From assembly GCF_014640675.1 (NCBI RefSeq), contig NZ_BMHK01000001.1:248001-312000 (forward strand): DNA of 64,000 nt, given 5' to 3'. A program made the position numbers and the translations under genes. Below are positions 1 to 9,294 of this stretch, piece by piece. This DNA comes from Novosphingobium endophyticum. GTDB taxonomy: Bacteria; Pseudomonadota; Alphaproteobacteria; Sphingomonadales; Sphingomonadaceae. Under the pieces are notes generated by a model. It saw nothing but the letters and a program-made list of their open reading frames with translations, searched no databases and had not been told where the DNA came from. Each line of letters starts with the position of its first letter. Position 1 is the first letter of the stretch.

Positions 1-2165
1 GGCGGCACGATCGGTACTTCGCCCACGCCCTTGACGCCGAAAGGGTGATCGGGATTGGGCACTTCGACCATGACCGCTTCGATCATCGGCATGTCGGAGG
101 CGACAGGCATGCGGTAGTCGAGAAAGCCGGGGTTATCGAGCCGGCCTTCCTCATTGTAGATGTACGTTTCGTTGAGAGCCCAGCCGATGCCCTGCGCCAC
201 GCCGCCTTGGATCTGGCCCTCGACGTAGTCGGCATGGATCGCGCGGCCCACGTCCTGGATCGCTGTATAGCGCACGACGGCGACGTGACCGGTCTCGGGA
301 TCGACTTCGACATCGCAGATGTGGAAACCGAAGCCGGGTAGCCACCCCCTGGCACTGAGGGCGGAGACCGCTGCGATCGGCCCGCCCGAGTGGAACGAGC
401 GAGAGGCGATGTCCGCCACGGACATCGTCTCGCCCTGCTTGTCGCCCGAAAGACAGACGACTTCTCCCGAACGCCACTGGACCTGCTCGGGCGAGGCGCC
501 CCATATCCGCGCCGCGCGCTGGCACAGCAGGTGCCTCACTTCCCCGGCCGCCTCGACCGTGGCCATGCCGGTCGCGAAAGTCGTGCGGCTGCCGCCGGTA
601 ACCATCGAAACGCCGATAGAGGCGGTGTCGGCGACGACGCAGCGGACCTGCTCGTAAGGCACGTCGAGCACTTCGGCCGCCATGATCGCCATCGATGCGC
701 GGCTACCGCCAATGTCGGGGCTGCCGGTGGCGACAGTGAAGGTTCCGTCCTCCGCCACGCTTAGGTTGACCGTCGAAGGACCGCCGTAATTGCCCCAGTA
801 TCCCCCGGCGATGCCCCGCCCCTGGTTCGGGCCGAGCGGCGACGACCAATGCGGATGGGCCTTGGCAGCTTCCAGGCATTCGATCCAGCCGATCTTGCCC
901 CAAGGCAGGCCCGAGGTTTGCGGATCGCCGGGCTTCGCGGCGTTCTTCAACCGCAGTTCGAGCGGGTCCATGCCCAGCCTGGCGGCCAGTTCATCCAACG
1001 CGCTTTCCACGGCGAAGTTGACCTGCGGCGCGCCCGGCGCGCGGTAGGCCTTGGCGGCGGGACGATTGCAGAGAACTTCCGTGCCGACAACGCGCGTGTT
1101 GGCGATACGGTAGTGGCCAATGGCACTGGACACGCCCGCACCGGCATCCACCGCGGGATAGGCGCCCGAATGATACTTGAACTCTACGTCGGCCGCGACG
1201 AGCCTGCCGTCCGCGTCGGCGCCGATGCGCACGTCGATGATTGCGCCGGGAGCCGGGCCGCTCGCGCGGAACACCTCCTCGCGGCTCATCGCCAGACGCA
1301 CCGGACGGCCCGACTTGCGCGAGAGGATCATCGCCACCGGCTCGAGATAGATCGTTGTCTTGCCGCCAAAGCCGCCTCCGATCTCCAGCGGCATGACGCG
1401 GATGTCCGACTGCGGGATGGCCAGCACAGAGGCTGTCAGCGAGCGCACGGAGAAATGGCCCTGGCTCGAACACCAGATCTGCGCCTGCCCGTCTCCGTTC
1501 CAGGAGGCCACGCAGGCGTGCGGCTCGATATAGCCCTGGTGCACGGGCTCCATGGTGTAGCGGCCCTCGACCGTGACCGCCGCGCCCGCCAGCCCCGCCT
1601 CGATATCGCCCGCTCCCATTTCCACCCGCATGGAGGCGTTGGAGGGCTTGTCCGGCCTGGGCTTCACACCCTTTGTGAACATATTGTCGTGAAGCAGCGG
1701 CGCATCCTGGGCGAGCGCTTCTTCCAGCCCGAGGACAAAGGGCAGGACGTCGTATTCCACTTCGATCAACGCAAGGGCATCGCGCGCGATTTCCGGCGAC
1801 GTGGCCGCGACGGCCGCAACCGCGTGTCCCTCATAGAGCACCTTGTCCAGCGCCAGACAATTGTGCGCTACATCGACAATATCCGAAGCGCCCTCGCCCA
1901 CATGCATGACGAGAGATTCCAACGTGGGAAAGTCCCTGCCCGTCGCCACCGCCTTTACGCCGGCCAGCCTTTCCGCCTCCCGCGTGTCTATCGAGACAAT
2001 GCGGGCGTGCGGGTGCGGACTGCGCAGGATCGCGCCCCAGAGCATGCCTGGCGCCTTGAAGTCCGGGCCGTACAGCGCTTTTCCGGTGACCTTGTCCACA
2101 CCATCCGGCCGCACCGGGCGCGTGCCGATATGACGGAAAGGCTTCATTGTCTCGGGCGCGTGCAT
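1..2165 (-). CDS. Xanthine dehydrogenase family, molybdopterin-binding subunit (3' part cut by window edge)
   Basis: Large catalytic subunit of a molybdenum hydroxylase that would bind molybdopterin cytosine dinucleotide and hydroxylate an unknown (hetero)aromatic or aldehyde substrate. The reverse strand is open from the window edge to 2165. Visible signatures are the early HIGTRPVRPDGVDKVTGKA segment typical of these subunits, GGGFGGKT (about 1360), AYRAPGAPQ (about 1050) and GVKGVGE near the edge; the last residues lie outside the window. I chose the ATG at 2165 because AGGAAAGGA sits 7 nt upstream; an ATG at 2147 would give an ATGA overlap with the 2Fe-2S gene. It is the last visible gene of the order SDR, FAD subunit, 2Fe-2S subunit, Mo subunit. 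The family is clear; the substrate is not. Confidence 0.9.
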   Translation of the reverse strand, partial: MHAPETMKPFRHIGTRPVRPDGVDKVTGKALYGPDFKAPGMLWGAILRSPHPHARIVSIDTREAERLAGVKAVATGRDFPTLESLVMHVGEGASDIVDVAHNCLALDKVLYEGHAVAAVAATSPEIARDALALIEVEYDVLPFVLGLEEALAQDAPLLHDNMFTKGVKPRPDKPSNASMRVEMGAGDIEAGLAGAAVTVEGRYTMEPVHQGYIEPHACVASWNGDGQAQIWCSSQGHFSVRSLTASVLAIPQSDIRVMPLEIGGGFGGKTTIYLEPVAMILSRKSGRPVRLAMSREEVFRASGPAPGAIIDVRIGADADGRLVAADVEFKYHSGAYPAVDAGAGVSSAIGHYRIANTRVVGTEVLCNRPAAKAYRAPGAPQVNFAVESALDELAARLGMDPLELRLKNAAKPGDPQTSGLPWGKIGWIECLEAAKAHPHWSSPLGPNQGRGIAGGYWGNYGGPSTVNLSVAEDGTFTVATGSPDIGGSRASMAIMAAEVLDVPYEQVRCVVADTASIGVSMVTGGSRTTFATGMATVEAAGEVRHLLCQRAARIWGASPEQVQWRSGEVVCLSGDKQGETMSVADIASRSFHSGGPIAAVSALSARGWLPGFGFHICDVEVDPETGHVAVVRYTAIQDVGRAIHADYVEGQIQGGVAQGIGWALNETYIYNEEGRLDNPGFLDYRMPVASDMPMIEAVMVEVPNPDHPFGVKGVGEVPIVP

Positions 2166-2650
2166 GCCGGCGTCCTTTCCTGGCGAAGCTCGGCGGCGGC
2201 GGCCAGAACCGCGCGCACGATCTTGTCGTAGCCGGTACAGCGGCACAGGTTGCCGGCGAGCCAGTAACGCACTTCGGTTTCGGTGGGATCGGGATTGCGG
2301 TCCAGCAGGTTCTTGGCCGCGACGATGAAGCCCGGCGTGCAGAAGCCGCACTGGAGCGCGGCATGTTCGAGGAATTTCTGCTGAACGGGATGCAACACCG
2401 AGCCTTCGGCGACGCCCTCGATGGTGGCGACGGAGCGCCCTTCCGCTTCAGGCGCGAGCACGAGGCAGGAACAGACCATCTCGCCATCAAGCACCACGGT
2501 GCAGGCCCCGCAGTCGCCCGAACCGCAACCTTCCTTGGAACCGGTGAGACCCAGCGTATCCCGCAGGACATCGAGCAACGTGGCCCCCGGATCGCAGAGG
2601 AACTCGGTGGCGTCGCCATTGACGGCGCAGTTGACGTGGATCTTGTTCAT
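2144..2650 (-). CDS. Xanthine dehydrogenase family, 2Fe-2S iron-sulfur subunit
   Basis: Electron-transfer subunit of the molybdenum hydroxylase, 168 aa, the usual length for separate small subunits (CoxS/XdhC type). It has the plant-ferredoxin cysteines in EGCGSGDCGACTVV (residues about 40-54) plus a downstream Cys (about 62), then the second cluster motifs CGFCTPG (about 97) and CRCTGYDK (about 136). Its start overlaps the end of the FAD-subunit gene by 4 nt and its end overlaps the Mo-subunit start, so the three are translationally coupled. Electrons should pass from the Mo site through both clusters to FAD. Confidence 0.93.
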   Translation of the reverse strand: MNKIHVNCAVNGDATEFLCDPGATLLDVLRDTLGLTGSKEGCGSGDCGACTVVLDGEMVCSCLVLAPEAEGRSVATIEGVAEGSVLHPVQQKFLEHAALQCGFCTPGFIVAAKNLLDRNPDPTETEVRYWLAGNLCRCTGYDKIVRAVLAAAAELRQERTPACTRPRQ

Positions 2651-3516
2651 GCCTTCACTCCCGCGCGCTCCGCGGCGATCCGGACCGCACGCCTTGCCAG
2701 TACGCCAGCCATGGCCTTGCGGTAGGATATCGTACCGCGCTTATCGTCGATGGGATCGCAGGCCGCCCTGACCGCCTCGGCCATGGCATCAAGCGCCGCA
2801 TCGTCCAGTCTGGTGCGGATCAGCGCCGCGCCCGCCGCCTCGACCAGTACGACCGTGGGAGCCACGGCGCCAAGCGCGATGCGAGCCGAAGTGCAGGTGC
2901 CCTCGCCATCGAACTCGAGATTGGCGGCGGTGCCCACGACGGCGATGTCCATCTCGGTACGTGGGATAGAGCGCAGATAGGCATCCGATCCACTCCGCCG
3001 GCCTGCGGGAAGCCTGATTTCAATCACGAATTCGCCGGCGGCCAGAGAGGTCCGGCCCGGCGCCACCGGCACCGCCTCAACCGGGACTTCGCGCCTGCCG
3101 GCAGGCCCCGCGATCACGCAGGTGGCGCCGGCCGCGACCAGCGCCGGAACGCTGTCCGCGGCGGGTGAGGCATTGCACAGGTTGCCGGCCATGGTGGCAC
3201 GGTTGCGAACCTGGACAGAGCCGATCAGGTTCGCCGCCTCGACCACGCCGGGCCAGGCAGCGCTGAACTGAGCATCGTCCTTCAGCGAGGTGCACGGAGT
3301 TGCCGCACCAATCACGAAAGCCTCACCATCCCGGCGCACCCCGGAGAGTCCGCCGATCCGCTTCAGATCGACAATGGATGAAGGTGTCACGCGCCCCGAT
3401 CGCACCTGCACGATCAGGTCGGTCCCGCCGCCGAGCGGCCGCGCCAGGGGATCGGCAGCAAGGAGGGCAATGGCGCCCTCCACGGTGTCAGGTGCGTGAA
3501 AGGCTGGTGACGGCAT
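2647..3516 (-). CDS. Xanthine dehydrogenase family, FAD-binding subunit
   Basis: Medium (CoxM-type) FAD subunit, 289 aa. The N-terminus has the FAD-binding segment ARPLGGGTDLIVQVR (about residues 23-37) and a second FAD loop, TMAGNLCNASPAADSVPAL (about 108-126); the C-terminal CO-dehydrogenase flavoprotein domain follows. It accepts electrons from the 2Fe-2S subunit and delivers them to an external acceptor. An ATGA overlap links it to the next gene, and 82 bp separate it from the upstream SDR gene, which probably shares its promoter. Confidence 0.92.
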   Translation of the reverse strand: MPSPAFHAPDTVEGAIALLAADPLARPLGGGTDLIVQVRSGRVTPSSIVDLKRIGGLSGVRRDGEAFVIGAATPCTSLKDDAQFSAAWPGVVEAANLIGSVQVRNRATMAGNLCNASPAADSVPALVAAGATCVIAGPAGRREVPVEAVPVAPGRTSLAAGEFVIEIRLPAGRRSGSDAYLRSIPRTEMDIAVVGTAANLEFDGEGTCTSARIALGAVAPTVVLVEAAGAALIRTRLDDAALDAMAEAVRAACDPIDDKRGTISYRKAMAGVLARRAVRIAAERAGVKA

Positions 3517-3598
3517 TGAACTCCCCTGCCGGATGATCCTGTCGGGACAAGGTCGGGTCCGCCGCCGCTTTCGTCAACCGGCAAACCGCGAGTCACGG

Positions 3599-4402
3599 TC
3601 ACATCGACGGTGCATAGCCTCCGTTCAGCGGATAGGTCTGGCCCGTGATCCACTCGGCCGTGTTCGAGCAGAGGAATGCAACCAGCGCGGCCACGTCCCG
3701 CGACTTGCCGTAGCGACGGATTGTGTAACGCGACATCATCGCCTTGGCCTGATCGGTCTGCATGAATTCTGCCAGTTTCTCCTCCGGCATGTCTGGCATC
3801 AGCGCGGAGAGCGAAACGGCATTGCAGGTGACGTTGTAGCGGCCCAGTTCCTTGGCGATGGAACGCACGAAGCCCTGCGCGCCTGCCTTTGCCGAGGCGT
3901 AGACCGCCAGTTTCGGTTCCCCCAGGCGGCCCGAGTCCGATACGATCGTGACGATGCGGCCCCTCTTCGCCTCGACCATGTTCGGGATCAAGGCGAAGCA
4001 GCAGTTGTACACGCCGTAAAGATTGGTGCGCAGGTATAGGTCCCAATTGGCCGGATCTTCTTCCCAGAAATTCTGCCTGGGCCGCAGCGAGCCACCCGGC
4101 CCGGCCATGCCGGCGTTATTCACCAGCACCGTCGCGGCTCCGAGCTTGTCCTTGATCTCGGCATCGGCGGCCTTGATCGCATCTAGATCGCCGACATCGA
4201 ACGGGACGGCGAGCGCCGGCACGCCCATCGCTCGCACTTCCTCGGCCACGGCCTCGGCGCGCTCCGCAACGAAATCGTTGACGGCGATGCCGCCTGCGTT
4301 GTGACGCGCCAGTTCCAGCGCGATCGCGCGGCCCGCGTTCTGACCGGCACCCGTTACCACGGCCACCTGTCCCCCCAGATCGAGAAGATCACCGTCGCTC
4401 AT
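3599..4402 (-). CDS. SDR family NAD(P)-dependent oxidoreductase
   Basis: Short-chain dehydrogenase/reductase of 267 aa, a normal length. It has a Rossmann start (VVTGAGQNAGRAIALELAR, residues about 15-33) in which the classical TGxxxGxG is replaced by TGAGQNAG, the NNAG motif (about residue 94), a catalytic Ser region (VSDSGRL) and YASAK (YxxxK). An insertion, RPRQNFWEEDPANWDLYLRT, precedes the active site. It is the first gene of the probable operon with the three molybdenum-hydroxylase subunits and may oxidise or reduce an intermediate of the same pathway; the substrate cannot be told. Confidence 0.88.
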   Translation of the reverse strand: MSDGDLLDLGGQVAVVTGAGQNAGRAIALELARHNAGGIAVNDFVAERAEAVAEEVRAMGVPALAVPFDVGDLDAIKAADAEIKDKLGAATVLVNNAGMAGPGGSLRPRQNFWEEDPANWDLYLRTNLYGVYNCCFALIPNMVEAKRGRIVTIVSDSGRLGEPKLAVYASAKAGAQGFVRSIAKELGRYNVTCNAVSLSALMPDMPEEKLAEFMQTDQAKAMMSRYTIRRYGKSRDVAALVAFLCSNTAEWITGQTYPLNGGYAPSM

Positions 4403-4433
4403 TTACCCTCACTCCCCGTCCGAATGCACATTG

Positions 4434-4449
4434 GATAGTATACACTATC
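4434..4449. promoter_or_regulatory. Candidate operator upstream of the SDR/hydroxylase operon
   Basis: Perfect 6-bp arms GATAGT and ACTATC around a 4-nt centre, about 32-47 bp upstream of the SDR start codon. This is an AT-rich symmetrical site in otherwise GC-rich DNA, of the size bound by dimeric GntR or TetR-type repressors. No regulator gene is adjacent, so the binding protein is unknown. Confidence 0.4.
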
Positions 4450-4545
4450 GCTGCCTAGCGAGTCCCTCCAACCGGACCGATGGAGAGGATCACCCGGACG
4501 ATGCCCGGTCGGCCGGGCGCGGCACCTGGGGCGCCCCGAGACATG

Positions 4546-4580
4546 AAAAAGGCTCCGGAATCTTGTCCCGGAGCCTTTTT
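4546..4580. terminator. Bidirectional rho-independent terminator after pckA
   Basis: A 13-bp perfect stem (AAAAAGGCTCCGG / CCGGAGCCTTTTT) with a 9-nt loop. The arms end in A and T runs on both sides, so it can work in either direction. It sits 26 bp past the pckA stop codon, the natural place for its transcript to end. Confidence 0.9.
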
Positions 4581-4605
4581 CACTGTGGGTCCAGGCAGAC
4601 CCGGA

Positions 4606-6207
4606 TCAGGCCGCGACCGGCGCCGCCTTGCGTACGCTTTCGTCGACGTGGGCTTCGAATTGCCCGAAGTTCTCGATGAACTGCTTGACCAATGTTTGCG
4701 CGGTCTTGTCGTACTCGGCGGGATCGGCCCATGCACCACGCGGGTCGAGGAGCTTGGAATCGACGCCCGGAACCTCGACCGGGACCTCGAAGCCGAAGTT
4801 AGGATCTTCCTTGAACTCCGCGCCGTTGAGGCTCCCGTCGAGCGCGGCGTTGAGCAGCGCGCGGGTGGCCTTGATCGGCATGCGCTTGATGCCCGGCATC
4901 GTCGCCTTGCCGCCAGACCAGCCGGTGTTGACCAGCCAGCACTTCACACCGCCCTTGGCGATGCGTTCCTTGAGCAGGTTGCCGTAGACCGTGGGGTGGC
5001 GCGGCATGAACGGCGCGCCGAAGCAGGTCGAGAATGTCGCTTCCGGTTCGGTCACACCGATCTCGGTGCCGGCGACACGCGCGGTGTAGCCCGAGAGGAA
5101 GTGGTACATCGCCTGGTCTGGCGTGAGCCGCGCGATCGGCGGCAGCACGCCGTAGGCATCGGCGGTCAGGAAGATGATGTTCTTCGGGACCGGACCGAGA
5201 TTCTCTTCAGAGGAATTCGGAATGAAGTCGATCGGATAGGAACCACGGCTGTTTTCGGCCAGTGAGTTGTCATCAAGGTCGATCTGACGGGTTTCCAGAT
5301 CGATCACCACGTTCTCCAGCACCGTGCCGAATCGCTTGGTGGTCGCGAAGATCTCGGGCTCGGCCTCGGCCGAAAGGCGGATCATCTTGGCGTAGCAGCC
5401 GCCTTCGAAGTTGAACACTGCGGTGTCCGACCAGCCATGCTCATCGTCGCCGATCAGCGTGCGGCTGGCATCGGCCGAAAGCGTCGTCTTGCCGGTGCCC
5501 GACAGGCCGAAGAACACGGCGGTGTCACCAGCGGGGCCAATGTTGGCCGAGCAGTGCATGGGCATCACGCCTTTCACCGGCAGCAGGTAGTTGAGAATGC
5601 CGAAGACGGATTTCTTCATCTCGCCCGCGTAGGCGGTGCCGCCGATCAGGATCAGCTTTTCCGTGAAGTTGACCGCGATCACAGTCTCGGTGCGGCACCC
5701 GTGGCGCGCCGGATCGGCGCGGAAGCTGGGCAGGTCGATGATGGTGTATTCAGGCTCGAACCCTTCCAGCTCATCCTTGGCCGGGCGCACCAGCAGGGTG
5801 CGGATGAACAGGTTGTGCCAGGCAAGTTCGTTGATAACGCGCACGTTGACGCGGTTCTCCGCCTGCGAGCCGCCGAACAGGTCCGCGACGTAGAGCTTCT
5901 CCTTCTCCGCCACCGCCTTCAGGAAATCCTCCTTGAGCGCCGCGAAGTGCTTGGGCGTCATCGGAACGTTGGTCTTGCCCCACCAGACGGTGTCTTGCGT
6001 TTCGGCGTCCTTGACGATGAACTTGTCCTTTGCGGACCGGCCGGTGTGCTTGCCAGTGGCGACGACCAGAGGACCATCAACCGAAAGCATCCCCTCCCCG
6101 TTGCTGACCGCATGTTCCACCAGTGGCGCAGTGCCAAGGTTCGCAAAAATCTGCGCCTTCGTCGCTATTCCCTGACGGGATAGCGGATAGCTAAGGGTAG
6201 CGGTCAA
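4606..6207 (-). CDS. pckA: Phosphoenolpyruvate carboxykinase (ATP)
   Basis: Converts oxaloacetate plus ATP to phosphoenolpyruvate, CO2 and ADP, the first committed step of gluconeogenesis, in the cytoplasm. The product is 533 aa, normal for the ATP-dependent family. Visible signatures are the kinase-1a P-loop [11 protein letters not shown] (about residues 234-244), the metal-site stretch [11 protein letters not shown] (about 251-261), [12 protein letters not shown] near the N-terminus and [13 protein letters not shown] strong GGAGGAG ribosome-binding site precedes the ATG. The gene is divergent from chvI; in rhizobia ChvI is known to influence pckA, so shared control is plausible. Confidence 0.97.
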   Translation of the reverse strand: MTATLSYPLSRQGIATKAQIFANLGTAPLVEHAVSNGEGMLSVDGPLVVATGKHTGRSAKDKFIVKDAETQDTVWWGKTNVPMTPKHFAALKEDFLKAVAEKEKLYVADLFGGSQAENRVNVRVINELAWHNLFIRTLLVRPAKDELEGFEPEYTIIDLPSFRADPARHGCRTETVIAVNFTEKLILIGGTAYAGEMKKSVFGILNYLLPVKGVMPMHCSANIGPAGDTAVFFGLSGTGKTTLSADASRTLIGDDEHGWSDTAVFNFEGGCYAKMIRLSAEAEPEIFATTKRFGTVLENVVIDLETRQIDLDDNSLAENSRGSYPIDFIPNSSEENLGPVPKNIIFLTADAYGVLPPIARLTPDQAMYHFLSGYTARVAGTEIGVTEPEATFSTCFGAPFMPRHPTVYGNLLKERIAKGGVKCWLVNTGWSGGKATMPGIKRMPIKATRALLNAALDGSLNGAEFKEDPNFGFEVPVEVPGVDSKLLDPRGAWADPAEYDKTAQTLVKQFIENFGQFEAHVDESVRKAAPVAA

Positions 6208-6449
6208 TGTTATCTCCTCCAGATAGACACGGCTGCCGGCACGAAGCGGTCAGTGCATCGACGATTCCACGCAAGAATCGGACGGCCGATAGTCGACACC
6301 CCCTTTTCCGTCAATTTCGCGAAAATTGGAACCGACCAGCCCTGTATAATACCAACGATACTGGACCATCGGCTGAGCGATTGTCACGCACAGCCCGACC
6401 GGCTAATCAGCAATTTCAGATTTGCAGCAAAGGCAACGACTTCGTCTTC
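6208..6449. promoter_or_regulatory. Divergent pckA / chvI control region
   Basis: A 242-bp non-coding stretch between the divergent pckA and chvI start codons. It contains a near-palindrome at 6312-6328 (CAATTT-CGCG-AAAATTG) and a consensus-like TATAAT at 6345-6350 facing chvI. A TTGGAA at 6326 is too close (13 bp) to be a good -35. The palindrome is an attractive operator candidate; nothing identifies the bound protein. Confidence 0.4.
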
Positions 6450-7217
6450 ATGGCCGATGCATCGACACCCAACGGATCCACCGACGACGGGCAGGCGTGG
6501 CAACCGCAGCGCAAGTCGATCGCGCTCGTCGACGATGACCGGAACATCCTGACGACCCTTTCGATCAGCCTGCAGGCGGAAGGTTTTACGACCCGCGTCT
6601 ATACCGATGGCGAGACGGCACTGAAGGCGCTCCTGGAAAATCCGCCGGACCTTGCCATCTTCGACATCAAGATGCCGCGCATGGACGGGCTGCGCCTGTT
6701 GCAGGCGCTGCGCGAGCAGTCGAGCCTTCCGGTGATCTTCCTGACGTCGAAGGACGAGGAACCAGACGAGGCCCTGGGCCTTGCGATGGGTGCCGACGAC
6801 TACATCACCAAGCCATTCAGCCAGCGCCTGCTGGTCGCCCGGATCCGCGCGATCCTGCGCCGCAGCGAGCTCGTCAAGGCGACGCCTGAAGAAACTCCTC
6901 AGGAGGACCTGCCCGAACCGGTCGTGCGCGGACGGCTGCACCTCGATCCGGCGCGGCATCAGGTGACCTGGGATGACAAGCCGGTTTCACTGACCGTGAC
7001 CGAATTCCTGATCCTGGAGGCGATGGCCACTCGCCCCGGCGTGGTGAAGAGCCGCAACCAGCTGATGGACGCGGCCTACAGCGACGACATCTATGTCGAT
7101 GACCGGACCATCGACAGTCACATCAAGCGACTGCGCCGCAAGTTCCGCACGGTAGATCCCGAATTCGCGGCAATCGATACGCTTTACGGCGCCGGCTATT
7201 CCTTCTCCGATGGTTGA
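6450..7217 (+). CDS. chvI: Response regulator transcription factor ChvI (OmpR/PhoB family)
   Basis: DNA-binding response regulator of the ChvG/ChvI envelope and acid-stress system. The receiver domain (about residues 22-140) shows the acidic pair in ALVDDD, phospho-acceptor Asp72 in [12 protein letters not shown], the switch Thr in FLTSKDE and KPF. A winged-helix effector domain follows (about 155-255) with [17 protein letters not shown] and [17 protein letters not shown] start it at the ATG at 6450 (255 aa); the upstream open frame to 6207 has no family similarity. Its stop overlaps the chvG start by 8 nt. Distinguishing ChvI from other OmpR regulators rests on the chvG-hprK neighbours. Confidence 0.92.
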   Translation: MADASTPNGSTDDGQAWQPQRKSIALVDDDRNILTTLSISLQAEGFTTRVYTDGETALKALLENPPDLAIFDIKMPRMDGLRLLQALREQSSLPVIFLTSKDEEPDEALGLAMGADDYITKPFSQRLLVARIRAILRRSELVKATPEETPQEDLPEPVVRGRLHLDPARHQVTWDDKPVSLTVTEFLILEAMATRPGVVKSRNQLMDAAYSDDIYVDDRTIDSHIKRLRRKFRTVDPEFAAIDTLYGAGYSFSDG

Positions 7218-8787
7218 GAAACTCACCGAGCGCCGGAAGCCCACGCTCGGGACGCGTCTGGGTCTATCCTGGCGCGTTTCGCTTACCGCGCGCATCCTTG
7301 CCGTCAACATCATAGCACTGGCGCTGCTCGCGGGCAGCCTGTTCTACATCGACAGCTATCGGCGCGAACTGCTCGCCGAGCGCTACCGCCTTGCCGTGGC
7401 CGAAGCCGAAATCACCGCCGATGCCCTGACCGGCGAACCGAGCGAGAGACGCCGCGAGCTTATCGCCCGGATCGGTTCCAGCCAGGCGCTGCGGTTGCGC
7501 CTCTTTGACAGCGGGGGCGTCCTGCTCGCCGACAGTTTCGAGCTTGCCCCGCCGTCTTACCGGCTGATCGACCCGGCGACGGAACCCTGGTATCAGGATG
7601 CCGCCCGCGCGCTCGACCGGGGCATGGACTTCCTGCTGGGGGCGCCGCCGATCCCCGACTATCGCGATCCGGCCGACAGCACTGCCGCCGCCTGGCCCGA
7701 GGTCACCGCGGCGCTGGCGAGCGGCGAAACGGTGGTCGATCACAAGTCGGCGCCGGACCGGACCCCGGTCATCATTGCCGCAACTCCCGTGGGGGACGAG
7801 GGCATGGCGCTGCTCGTCACCCGCAATGCCCGCGACATCACCGAGAACGTGCGCATGGCGCGCCAGACGCTGGCGATCATCGTGGGCGGCGCACTGGGCG
7901 TTTCGATCCTGCTGTCGCTGTTCCTCGCGCGCACGATCGTGGAGCCGCTGCGCAAGCTGGTGCGCGCGGCAGTGCGCGTCAGGCTGGGGCGCGATCGCAG
8001 CGTCGTCGTTCCGCGCCTGCCGGACCGCCGCGACGAGATCGGCCTGCTCGCCCGCGCCATCTCCGACATGAGCGGCGCGCTGCGCCAGCGCATCGACGCG
8101 GTAGAGAGCTTCGCCGCCGACGTCGCGCACGAGCTCAAGAATCCACTGACTTCACTGCGCAGCGCCCTCGACAGCCTCGACCGGGTCGAGCGGCCCGATC
8201 TGCGCCACCAGCTCATCAGCATTGCCCAGGACGATGTGCGCCGCATCGACTTCCTCGTGACCGAGATTGCCGATGCCAGCAGGATCGACGCCGAACTCAG
8301 CCGCACCGTGTTCGAGCCCGTGAACATGGCACAGATGGTCCACGCCCTCGTCGCGGAGCGGGATCAGCGCGGCGTCAACGGATCCTGCAACATCACCATA
8401 ATTCGCGATGGCAACACGGATCTCACAGTAGCGGGTGACGCCCCGCGCCTGGAACGCGTGCTGCAGAACCTGCTCGACAACGCCGTGTCCTTTTCGCCGG
8501 AGAACGAGACGATCGAGATCGTTCTCGGCCGCCGCGACGACCGCGTGAAGATCTCGGTATCGGATCATGGCCCCGGCATTCCGGAGGACGCGCGAGAGAA
8601 TATCTTCGAGCGCTTTCATTCGCTGCGCCCCTCGCGCGAGGAGTTCGGCAAGCACAGCGGCCTGGGTCTGGCGATAGCCCGCACGATCGTAGAGGCCCAC
8701 TTCGGCAGGCTTGTCGCCACCGCACGCGCCGACGGCACGCAAGGCGCGCGTTTCGAGCTTTCGCTCCCGGCATGGAGGCCCAGTTGA
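7210..8787 (+). CDS. chvG: Sensor histidine kinase ChvG
   Basis: Inner-membrane sensor kinase, 525 aa, partner of ChvI. Two membrane segments (about residues 27-50 and 220-240, the latter [18 protein letters not shown]) flank a periplasmic stimulus domain. Then come HAMP, a HisKA domain with the phospho-His in [15 protein letters not shown] (about 310-324), and the ATPase domain with N box [15 protein letters not shown]1 box DHGPGIPE, F box FERFHS and G2 box GLGLAIART. It overlaps chvI by 8 nt and its TGA overlaps the hprK ATG. In alphaproteobacteria this system answers acid and cell-wall stress and is held off by a periplasmic inhibitor (ExoR) in rhizobia; no exoR is seen here. Confidence 0.94.
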   Translation: MVEKLTERRKPTLGTRLGLSWRVSLTARILAVNIIALALLAGSLFYIDSYRRELLAERYRLAVAEAEITADALTGEPSERRRELIARIGSSQALRLRLFDSGGVLLADSFELAPPSYRLIDPATEPWYQDAARALDRGMDFLLGAPPIPDYRDPADSTAAAWPEVTAALASGETVVDHKSAPDRTPVIIAATPVGDEGMALLVTRNARDITENVRMARQTLAIIVGGALGVSILLSLFLARTIVEPLRKLVRAAVRVRLGRDRSVVVPRLPDRRDEIGLLARAISDMSGALRQRIDAVESFAADVAHELKNPLTSLRSALDSLDRVERPDLRHQLISIAQDDVRRIDFLVTEIADASRIDAELSRTVFEPVNMAQMVHALVAERDQRGVNGSCNITIIRDGNTDLTVAGDAPRLERVLQNLLDNAVSFSPENETIEIVLGRRDDRVKISVSDHGPGIPEDARENIFERFHSLRPSREEFGKHSGLGLAIARTIVEAHFGRLVATARADGTQGARFELSLPAWRPS

Positions 8788-9221
8788 TGGTACAGGCAAA
8801 ACCCAGCCCCCTGCAGGCAAGTTGCGTCGCGATCGGCGGGCGCGGCGTGCTGATCGAGGGGGCGACCGGTTCGGGCAAATCGAGCCTGGCACTGGGACTG
8901 ATCGATCGCGGCGCGCATTTCCTGGGTGACGACGGCATCCTCGTGCATGCCGAAAAGGGCCGGCTCGTCGCCCGCCCCCACCAGAGGATTCGCGGACTTC
9001 TGGAGGTCCGCAATCTGGGATTGCTGTCCTTCCCCTGCCTGGACGAAGCGGCGATCTCCCTCGTCATCAGGCTCGACCCGAATGCGCCCCGCTACATCGA
9101 GGAGGCGGAAACGGTCGAAATCGAGGGTGTCGCCATTCCCATGCTGCGCGTCTGGCCGGGAGGCGGGCTGCTCGCGATCAAGGTGGAACTGGCCCTCGAC
9201 CGCTTCGGCGCCGCTGTCTGA
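8787..9221 (+). CDS. hprK: HPr kinase/phosphorylase, short alphaproteobacterial form
   Basis: Phosphorylates and dephosphorylates HPr on its regulatory serine. Only the catalytic domain is present (144 aa, against about 310 in Firmicutes), as is normal in alphaproteobacteria. The P-loop is GATGSGKSSLALGL (about residues 27-40), followed by FLGDDGILVHA and a C-terminal WPGGGLLAIKVELA segment. The ATG at 8787 overlaps the chvG stop as TGATG and has GGAGG 7 nt upstream; an ATG at 8772 would add 5 residues. Its target HPr is encoded about 1.5 kb downstream. Confidence 0.93.
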   Translation: MVQAKPSPLQASCVAIGGRGVLIEGATGSGKSSLALGLIDRGAHFLGDDGILVHAEKGRLVARPHQRIRGLLEVRNLGLLSFPCLDEAAISLVIRLDPNAPRYIEEAETVEIEGVAIPMLRVWPGGGLLAIKVELALDRFGAAV

Positions 9222-9294
9222 CGATCAGGCCTTCAACAAGCTAACTGCCGTCCCCACTTTTCTTTCATCGACAGCAGGCGCAAACACGGACGCG

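Noticed and set aside
849-2231. Long forward reading frame (460 codons) over the hydroxylase subunit
   Set aside because: It is the mirror of the molybdopterin subunit on the reverse strand, which has all family motifs; the forward product is Arg/His/Ala-rich with no known domain.
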